Part shown: positions 57,303-64,000 of the stretch, one piece after another
Position numbering within the stretch: position 1 is the stretch's first letter
Layout: each line of letters starts with the position of its first letter
Assembly (NCBI GenBank): GCA_930367215.1
Contig: OV884056.1
Location: 198,565,310-198,629,309 of the forward strand
Length of the DNA: 64,000 bases
Origin: Pollenia angustigena
Taxonomy: Eukaryota; Arthropoda; Insecta; Diptera; Polleniidae
Reading direction: 5' to 3'
Program-made: the position numbers and the translations under genes
The notes under the pieces: model-generated
What the model was told of the DNA's origin: nothing
Databases searched by the model: none
The model's input: the letters and a program-made list of their open reading frames with translations, nothing else

Positions 57303-57345
57303 GTACATCATGCAGCTAAACATTTTTAATAAGTTTTTGTATGTT
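57303..57345 (+). repeat. Paralogous empty site of the 637-bp MITE
   Basis: CATCATGCAGCTAAACATTT then TTAATAAGTTTTT matches the joined flanks of the MITE at 55969-56605 (left CATCATGTAGCTAAACATTT, TTAATAA; right TAAGTTTTT) with a single TAA. Confidence 0.6.
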
Positions 57346-57499
57346 TTTTTTATTGTTGTAGGTTTTTTTTTTTTTTTTTTTTGTAATTGTTTAAGACTTT
57401 CATGTATATTCATTTTCCTAATTCGTTTAAAGTTTATAAAACAGATAATATTTTTGTTTTTTGTAATAATAGAATAATAATAACATCTCATCTCACTCA

Positions 57500-58365
57500 A
57501 CTCAACACTAATGTGTATTTAGCGTGTTAAATATTGAATGCAAAGTTTGTACTAAAAGCGATATTCACCACGCTTGTAGCAATTTTCAACATTAAATTTT
57601 CTTACAATTTCAATAAGCGTTAACAGCACTGATTTTCAATAATTAATGTCAGCTGTTGTTAAAAATTTTGCGACAAAAAAATATAATAAAAGTAAAACAA
57701 ACGAAAAACAAAAAGTTTTTATATCCATCACAATAGAACTAAAAATCACAATATAACGCAAATTGTCCGCAAACACAAGAAAAAAAATACTTGCTTGCAT
57801 AAAAAAGTACTTTACGCAGATGCAAAAAAGGGTATTATCTCACACTCAGTTATAACTGCGGGTAAGAAATGGAACAAATTTGCCATTTATTGTTGCAACA
57901 TGTTAAGAAAGGAAAACGACAACTTCTCACATTTTTGCATATATTTTTAGAATGGAACAAAAACCCGCACGAATGGTAGCATATATGGAACATTATTGTC
58001 AGAAAAGAAAACACCATAAGTGTGAGATAATACCCTTTTTTGCATCTGCGTAAAATACTTTTTTATGCAAGCAAGTATTTTTTTTCTTGTGTTTGCGGAC
58101 AATTTGCGTTATATTGTGATTTTTAGTTCTATTGTGATGGATATAAAAACTTTTTGTTTTTCGTTTGTTTTACTTTTATTATATTTTTTTGTCGCAAAAT
58201 TTTTAACAACAGCTGACATTAATTATTAAAAATCAGTGCTGTTAACGCTTATTGAAATTGTAAGAAAATTTAATGTTGAAAATTGCTACAAGCGTGGTGA
58301 ATATCGCTTTTAGTACAAACTTTGCATTCAATATTTAACACGCTAAATACACATTAGTGTTGAGT
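57500..58365. repeat. Near-perfect long hairpin, 347-bp arms, 172-bp spacer
   Basis: The left arm 57500-57846 and right arm 58019-58365 are inverted copies of equal length with only two mismatches that I could find (in the GATTTTCAATAA/GATTTTTAATAA and GTACTTTACG/GTATTTTACG contexts). The spacer is 57847-58018. The outer ends are ACTCAACACTAATGTGTATT. No convincing target duplication flanks it. It may be a foldback transposon, a recent inverted duplication or, if transcribed, a hairpin RNA precursor. Short frames through the arms are not credible genes. Confidence 0.9.
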
Positions 58366-58499
58366 GCAAAACTTAGCTATTATTTTGTTCCATTGTAATT
58401 TAGAAAAATGTATCACTTTGTAAGGGTTCGTGTAACCTAATAAATATATTACACAACTATAATGCATCATTATTTTTTAGAAAAGAAAACACCATTAGA

Positions 58500-58860
58500 T
58501 TACAGTACGTGGCAGTTTTTTGACCAAATGAATTTGACACCTAATCTTTATGTTAAATTTCCGGTGAATCCGAATATGTAGTCAGAATTGTCAAAAGTAG
58601 AACAGTTTTTGAGATATTCCAAAATAACCGTTATTTATGTTTTTAAAAAAGATGATATGAATGAAATACAAGATCTTCAAAAAATTTAAGCGTATTATAT
58701 ATTTCTTCCTTTTAAGTGAAAAGTTATAAAATTTCTAAAATAACCATGGATTGCTAGTGAAGATTGGTCAAGAAATTCTGACTTCATATTCAGATTCAGT
58801 GGAAAATTTTACAGATTCATTTGGTCACGACTTTGTTGAAAGTTTGTCATGTAGTGTTAT
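58500..58860. repeat. Weak imperfect inverted repeat
   Basis: GACCAAATGAATTTGACACC, then TCCGGTGAATCCGAATATG and AGTCAGAATT on the left are matched inversely by GACCAAATGAATCTGTAAAA, TCCACTGAATCTGAATATG and AAGTCAGAATT on the right. The outer limits are unclear; possibly an old MITE. Confidence 0.45.
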
Positions 58861-58864
58861 CTGA

Positions 58865-59158
58865 GTAAGATAATTAGAACTGGATTATTTTAAAATATTT
58901 TTTTGCAATATCTTGCAAGGTTTTAAGATGTTTTATCAAAGATAAGTTACAATTTGCTTATGGTTTTGACTTATCTGCTTTAAGCATTGATTCAATTTCC
59001 TTAACAAATTATTTGCAAAGTGTTGCAATAAATATTGCTCAACATTTTAAAAATTACTTTAAATGTTTTCAACGGTTTTTGGAAACATGTTTTTTGTGTT
59101 TGGTTTTGTTGGATTTTTTTTTTTTTTTTTTGTAGAAGAAATATTCTTAGTATAAATA
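58865..59158 (+). repeat. Direct segmental duplication, copy 2
   Basis: This is the partner of 56934-57235: same order from GTAAGATAATTAGAACTGGA to GTAGAAGAAATATTCTTAGT, with a differing T-run length and a few substitutions. It ends where the hAT-like element at 59166 begins. Confidence 0.85.
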
Positions 59159-59165
59159 TTTATTG

Positions 59166-59846
59166 ATAGTTCAGATTTCACTATCGATATATCGATATTA
59201 CTATCGACTGAATGTTTGTACTTGTGCAGGAAAACTTTAAGTATTTTTTCATAAGGCTACAGTCCGTTGTTTTCAGTACTTTACGTATGTATATACGCAC
59301 GTTATTTTAGATGGCAGTTTTTTTAAAATTGATAAGTACCTTTCTGAAGGAACCGAAGTAACAGGGACTTTAAGATGTTCCATTGCAACTTTAAAAAATT
59401 TTCTTAGTTCTAAACCCAAAAAGGTAATCAATCTAGCGGACTTATCCTCTAATGGTCGTTCATTGTTTTGTTCTATGCTTGCAATTGCATTTGAATTTGC
59501 ATTTTTTTTTTACAACATTACAAAAATATTTGACATATCAGTCCCTATATAAACATGTACAAATTTCGACTTAAAGGCCTTTAATTAGCAGTAAAAAGCA
59601 CTGCTAAGCAATCCATACCACTTGCCATTCTTGTTGTTTGTATTCATTGTTGAATTTCAGCGCGAATTAATAATAGCAAGCAAAAATTTGCGGCAAAAAA
59701 CTGTGTGTGTATAGCTGCTGTTAGATGTCTTCATATCTGTATTTTAAATATTAAAAATATCGATATTCATATTTTTCCTATCAATATTTTCGATATTTTC
59801 AGACTATCGATAATATCGATAGTCTATCGATAGTTTCCCAGCACTA
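59166..59846 (+). mobile_element. hAT-like relic with ATCGATA subterminal repeats
   Basis: The inverted right end reads TAGTGCTGGGAAACTATCGA then TAGACTATCGATATTATCG, and the left end TAGTTCAGATTTCACTATCG then ATATATCGATATTACTATCG. The left end is eroded. TATCGATA words are clustered at both ends, as in fly hAT elements with GCTGGGAAACTATCGATA ends. The interior holds no recognised transposase, and no target duplication remains. Confidence 0.55.
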
Positions 59847-60099
59847 ATGTGTATTATCAAAGATAATACACCATAACATGTTGCTTCATATTTTTAAAAT
59901 TGTTTACATTATTTTCAAATGATTTGCACCAACTTGTTGATATTATTTTTCCCAAAAATTAAGACTAGGATTCTGCGCTGCAAAAAATGTAGATTACATC
60001 ACACAAAAATTTTGAAATGTATTGTTAGCAAAACTTAACGTTTTTATTAGTTACAAGCAAGCAACATTGTTTTCTAAATTTGTATTTCTTCTTTATGTA

Positions 60100-60316
60100 C
60101 ACAGAAAAAAATAAAAAGTGATTTCAATTAAAAAATTAATTAAATTTGCACCAGTAAACAAAATAATAGTATTAATTAAACCAGTTAATAGTATTAATTA
60201 AACGTTTAATTTACTTGATTAAACGTTTAATTCACTTGATTAAACTTTTAATTAAAACTGATTTTATTTTGGATAATGCTTTAATTGGTAAAAAATTTTC
60301 GAGAATTTTTTCTGTG
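60100..60316 (+). mobile_element. 217-bp MITE, CACAGAAAAAA ends, TA target
   Basis: The ends CACAGAAAAAAATAAAAAGT and inverted CACAGAAAAAATTCTCGAAA share 11 terminal bases. TA flanks both sides (60098-60099 and 60317-60318). The body is built of TTTAATTAA and AAACGTTTAATT words, with a direct repeat of TTGATTAAACGTTTAATTCA-type sequence. It is the best-preserved copy of a family also seen at 14338, 36105 and 48747. TA target and shared ends tie it to the 1024-bp element at 51793. Confidence 0.85.
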
Positions 60317-60318
60317 TA

Positions 60319-60493
60319 AAGCTTGTTATAAAAACCACTATGTAAATAAAAAAAAATGATCAGCTGTTGCTTAAAATTCCGTGTGAAACAATATGACCGG
60401 CACTGGTTTCGCGAGGAAAGCAAAAGTGTTGCTAGAAACATTTCCTTTGCTTATCGCAATATAAACAGAGTCCAGCCAACTCTCTATGCCAAG
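60319..60493. other. Unassigned, less A/T-rich open stretch
   Basis: A frame from ATG 60356 remains open for 46 codons up to the hAT insertion (MISCCLKFRVKQYDRHWFRE at the start). It is not recognised; its target-site context with CAGAGTCCAGCCAACTCTC is less A/T-rich than the surroundings. It may belong to an older element or be chance. Confidence 0.3.
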
Positions 60494-61085
60494 CAGGGCT
60501 GTAATATATGGCGTTTTATTGCCAAACGTGGCGATTTTGAAACGTGTTTGGTAGTGGGATTTGATATTTGGCGACTCTTGATATACCTGGCGATTTAATT
60601 GGCTATTTATCGCAATTATGTTATTACAGCGATTTTTTTTAACAATTTGTATTTCATTACTAACATAAAAAAATCTGGCAACTTTTTTTCACATGATTTT
60701 TTGTTTTGTTTTCATTTTAAGTGGATCTTATATTCAGTCACTGTTTAATTCTAATAGTATGTATGCAGGTCAAAACACCAGTAATGAAATCGATGAGGCT
60801 GAAGTGTATGATCTTATAGTCTTGTGTACTTCATTTTAGTTTTTTAACTGAATATATGATCTCCATTTTACTTTAATCAAAAAAAAAAAAAAATAACAGA
60901 AACTAAACCAAATTAACTTTCGGCGACTTTTTTGTATTTTTTCTCAGTTTTAGGCGATTTTTGAGCTTTTTTTTATAGCAAAATTTAATTAAAAAAAAAA
61001 AATTACGAAAACTGAGCAAAATTGACATTTGGCGACTTCTGACTTCAGGTTTGGCGATGGAGTTCAAATAAATATGACAACCCTG
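60494..61085 (+). mobile_element. 592-bp hAT element with repeated TGGCGA motif
   Basis: The ends CAGGGCTGTAATATATGGCG and inverted CAGGGTTGTCATATTTATTT are hAT-like. ATGCCAAG (60486-60493) and ATGCCACG (61086-61093) match at 7 of 8 bases, consistent with an 8-bp target duplication with one later change. The motif GGCGA/TTGGCGA is repeated at both sides, for example 60530, 60569, 60584, 60923, 60952, 61031 and 61052, the usual subterminal arrangement of hAT binding sites. No transposase frame is present. Confidence 0.85.
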
Positions 61086-61497
61086 ATGCCACGAAACAAA
61101 TGTTATCTAATTTGCGGGCTTGCAGAGTATTCGACATTGTTTTGGGTCGGTAGACAAACCCTTATATTTTATTATATTGTCATCTAAAAGGTATTGCTTT
61201 TAATAAAAATTAAATTAAAAAGAAAGTAACTATGTATGGGCAACTGTTGCCGATTGTGTTATTTAAATTTTTTCTTTAACATTTAATATAAGGTTTATAC
61301 TTTTTTTTAAAAATTCCCACGAAGAAAGTGCAGCTTATATTTTTTTGCAGTTGTAAAAAATGTTGCCTGAAACATTTCGGAACTCTTTCATAAAACGAAC
61401 AAAATACAACTCTGTTAACATTGCTATTTCATTTATATTCCGTACAAGTTTTTTTCATATGAGTATTGTCAGTATTTCGCTTGAAATATTGAACATC

Positions 61498-61834
61498 CCT
61501 GCAAATAATATGACCAGTCCAAACACGCGTGTAAAGAGTAGCCCACAAGGGACCAGGACTAGTCCAAAAGTAACCCAAACGAATGGAAAAAAATCATCTA
61601 TTTAACAATACGATGTCCTAGGGGAGGACCATATAACCCACCTTTGGACTAAAGTGGATTAGTTTTGAAGTCGTTTGAAAACGAAAGCATGTCGTTAAAA
61701 AACGAAGACATGTCGTCTCACTACAAACACTTTTTAACAATGACATGGTCCATGCTTGCATTACATCGGACCAGTCTATGGAGTAGTCCATTTTATCAAA
61801 ATGGATCAGGTGGTCCAATTTTATTTGCTGGGAT
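61498..61834 (+). mobile_element. ACCAGTCC/GGACTAGTCC repeat, copy 2 (CCCTGCA-ended MITE)
   Basis: The left end CCCTGCAAATAATATGACCA pairs with the inverted right end CCCAGCAAATAAAATTGGAC. The body matches 40978-41342 closely. It carries several GGACTAGTCC/GGACCAGTC palindromes. Open frames overlapping it (61360-61605 plus, 61665-61898 plus, 61618-61986 minus) arise from the repeat and are not genes. Target duplication was not identified and the class is unknown. Confidence 0.75.
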
Positions 61835-63478
61835 AGTACTAGGTTTTTTATACTATAGAATGGATTTTCAGCAACATGTTGCAAAGTATTTCCCTTAAAA
61901 ATTTTTATAATTTTCTTTTTTGTTTGTTTTGTTGCTATATCTCGGACGCTTTCTCTCTCCACCCTCCAAGAATTTGTTTGTTTCAAACATTCACAACAGA
62001 GTTACCAATTCTTGACTGCACTTAGAAAAAATTGTTGCTAACATGCAACAAGTGGATGTTGCCTTACTGGCTGTCAAGTTAAAAGCTTAAATAAAAAAAA
62101 GGAGAAAAAATATCTTTTAAAACAAGAACTGGTTCGTTCGGCTTCTTTTGTTTGATATTTTTATTACTATTAGTTTAGAAAAAAAGTATAATTTTAATAA
62201 ATACGTTTTAGTTTAATTCCATTTAATTTTATATTAAATATCAATGACTTGAGATTTTTTTTTTTGTTTTGAACTTTTATCAAACAACTATTTTTTGTTT
62301 GATCAACCACAATTTAAGTGTCACAAATAAAAGTGTCAAAAGGCTTTAAGGGAAGTGAAAGAATAAAAAAAACCTATTGATTTTTTTTTTTTTTTTTTGT
62401 TTAAATAACAAGTCGTTAAGATCGTTGTTTTTTTTTTAATAGATTTTTATTTCTAAAGACATTTTGTTCACTATTTTGTTTTTTAACTGATTTTATGTCA
62501 CTTTTTTAAAGCCACTTTGTTTTTTTTTTAATTTTTGTGTGTATATGCTTTTAAACCTGATATTTTTTTATTTTAAATAAAATTTTGAAATGTTTATGAA
62601 GTTTGTTTTTTGTCTTTAAACTTTTTCATAACTGAAATGCTGACGACCTTGTAAAAAAAAATAACCGATATGACATATTATTTGCTTAGACTTACTTACA
62701 TACATATGTGTATGTAAATGTGTTATACATGTTCAATTTTATCTTTTCATATCTGTTTTTTTCCATACAGAAATTCACCTTAAAAAACTTCAAATTTTAT
62801 ATGGTATTCAACAAGTAAGTTGTTTTTTTTCTCCAGTCGCCAAATTTGACCCAATATTTATGTGAATGCAACAGGTTTTTAAGCTCATTACCCGGAATTG
62901 TTGGTGCATGAGATTAGAATATTTTATCTAAGTGTTCTTGTCAATAGAGTTAATCATTTGTTTAAATATTTAAGATCAAGTAAAGAAAACCAAAAAAAAA
63001 AAAAGAGCAACGGCATCCGCTTTTGGTTGTGATATTTCCGTTTTTAGAACTTGAAGAATTTTGTAACCAGTTTTAAAAAGTGACACATGCAAGATAACTT
63101 TTGTTTTTTTTTTTTTTTTTTGTTTTAGGTGATGAAGTTTATAAATTTTTAACTTAAATTAATTAAAGAACTTGTTTTGTTTAAAGTATTATAATTGATT
63201 TTTAGACTTATTAAGATATTTTTATTGAAAACTTTGCGGTTTCATTATGTTCTTTAATACTTCAAAAATTATGTATTCGAGTTATCTGAAAAAGTTTAAA
63301 TGTCAAGATATGCTAATCAAATATGACATTTGATTAGAAAGGAAATCCTTAGAGTATACATACAATTTTGTAGATTTAAAGGACCATAAACGTCGCATTA
63401 TTTTCGTAAATATTTAAACTATTTTATATTATATGTATAAAGGTTATTTGTGAGTGAATAACATATCTCACTTGATCA
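61835..63478. other. Unassigned A/T-rich sequence
   Basis: No gene is supported. Contains T runs (62253-62262, 62380-62398, 63103-63120) and A runs (62990-63003). Confidence 0.45.
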
Positions 63479-63671
63479 ACACAGAACAAATTATTGCCGA
63501 ATTATTTTCAAACAAACGCTTGTTTGAAAATTTTTTTGATTTCTACAAATTTTTTTACTGATTCAATTAATATTTTTGTTTGATTTTCATTTAACCAACA
63601 AAAATGTTGAGAACTATTCAAAAATATAATATACGCGTTATTGGTTTCAACTTTTCATAATTTTATATGAA
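63479..63671 (-). mobile_element. Inverted end fragment of the 1024-bp TA element
   Basis: The minus strand matches 52620-52816 at about 90% by eye, including AATCAAACAAAAATATT, AATCAGTAAAAAAATTTGTA and TTTCAAACAAGCGTTTGTTT up to the terminal ACACAG. The rest of the element is absent or lies beyond the hairpin that follows. Confidence 0.8.
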
Positions 63672-63718
63672 ATAAATAATAACTGGGAATTATTTCCTTC
63701 CGAAGGTAACTTTATATT

Positions 63719-63942
63719 ATATTCAACATTTTTCATTTTTCGAATTTATTCTATGAGCTAAATTTCAGTTATGTATTTTATAAAGCTTTTTTATAATAGT
63801 TCTATTCCTACAATAGTCTGGTAGTGTATAAAGTCATTTCTGAAAAATTGTAGGAATAGAACTATTATAAAAAAGCTTTATAAAATACATAACTGAAATT
63901 TAGCTCATAGAATAAATTCGAAAAATGAAAAATGTTGAATAT
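63719..63942. repeat. Perfect hairpin, 96-bp arms, 32-bp loop
   Basis: The left arm 63719-63814 (from ATATTCAACATTTTTCATTT to TTCTATTCCTACAAT) and right arm 63847-63942 are exact inverted copies over 96 bases. The 32-base loop is 63815-63846. The outer flanks do not pair. It immediately follows the TA-element fragment. It could be a very young foldback or inverted duplication, or an assembly fold-back artefact. Confidence 0.92.
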
Positions 63943-64000
63943 TTATATGAAATATTTAACTTGGCGGTTTTTTCATTTTTTTATTTGATCGTAAGCAACA

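Noticed and set aside
61618..61986. 122-codon minus-strand open frame, the longest in the window
   Set aside because: About 60% of it lies inside the ACCAGTCC repeat whose other copy (40978-41342) does not keep the frame, and it has no recognisable domain.
1..64000. CRISPR arrays, bacterial operons, ribosomal RNA genes, LTR retrotransposons
   Set aside because: No regularly spaced direct repeats, no prokaryotic gene organisation, no rRNA-like conserved blocks and no paired long terminal repeats with a primer-binding site were seen.

Overview
The window is visibly A+T-rich, non-bacterial DNA and most likely comes from the nuclear genome of a higher fly (Schizophora, in the blowfly/house-fly range). 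The reasons are the long A and T runs, (CAA)n and GGT/GGC-type microsatellites, intron-like sequence, and many decayed mariner, hAT, MITE and non-LTR relics of dipteran type. The species call is an inference; no host gene was found that would fix it.

No host protein-coding gene can be supported. Short open frames of 60-120 codons occur throughout but look like chance frames or pieces of transposons. The only host-like gene signal is one weak candidate exon at 42660-42723. The window reads as intergenic or giant-intron sequence, built from layers of transposons.

Layout. 1-14.3 kb: a 1.7-kb non-autonomous hAT element (copy 1, 1596-3304, exact 8-bp target duplication), a degenerate tandem array, a truncated MITE next to a fragment of a dispersed repeat ('AACAAG repeat'), a tRNA-like relic and a diverged repeat pair. 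14.3-24.8 kb: two near-complete AACAAG repeats (one split by a 539-bp MITE flanked by TTAA), a MITE flanked by TTA, a LINE 3' fragment and a hAT-like relic. 25-28 kb: a mariner fragment tandemly duplicated, with a 1344-bp hAT inside one unit and not the other, so the window carries its own empty site. 28-32.5 kb: a dense cluster of short inverted-terminal-repeat elements. 33.4-34.6 kb: antisense LINE relic with RNase H. 36-43.6 kb: foldbacks, MITEs and a mariner relic. 46-53.3 kb: mariner relic, LINE fragment interrupted by inverted hAT copy 2, a mariner transposase pseudogene interrupted by a 1024-bp TA-flanked element, and a tRNA-derived SINE. 54-64 kb: a run of the motif AACATGTTG, a TAA-flanked MITE with a paralogous empty site, a direct duplication, a 347-bp-arm near-perfect hairpin, a hAT with repeated subterminal TGGCGA, and a perfect 96-bp-arm hairpin near the window end.

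The elements do not form a pathway. What ties them together is nesting order: the two youngest-looking items are the hAT pair (copies nearly identical, inverted, about 44 kb apart) and the two large hairpins. I did not find a convincing new molecular system; the best leads are the hairpins as possible double-stranded RNA sources, the AACATGTTG cluster, and the several exact insertion histories that can be read within this one sequence.
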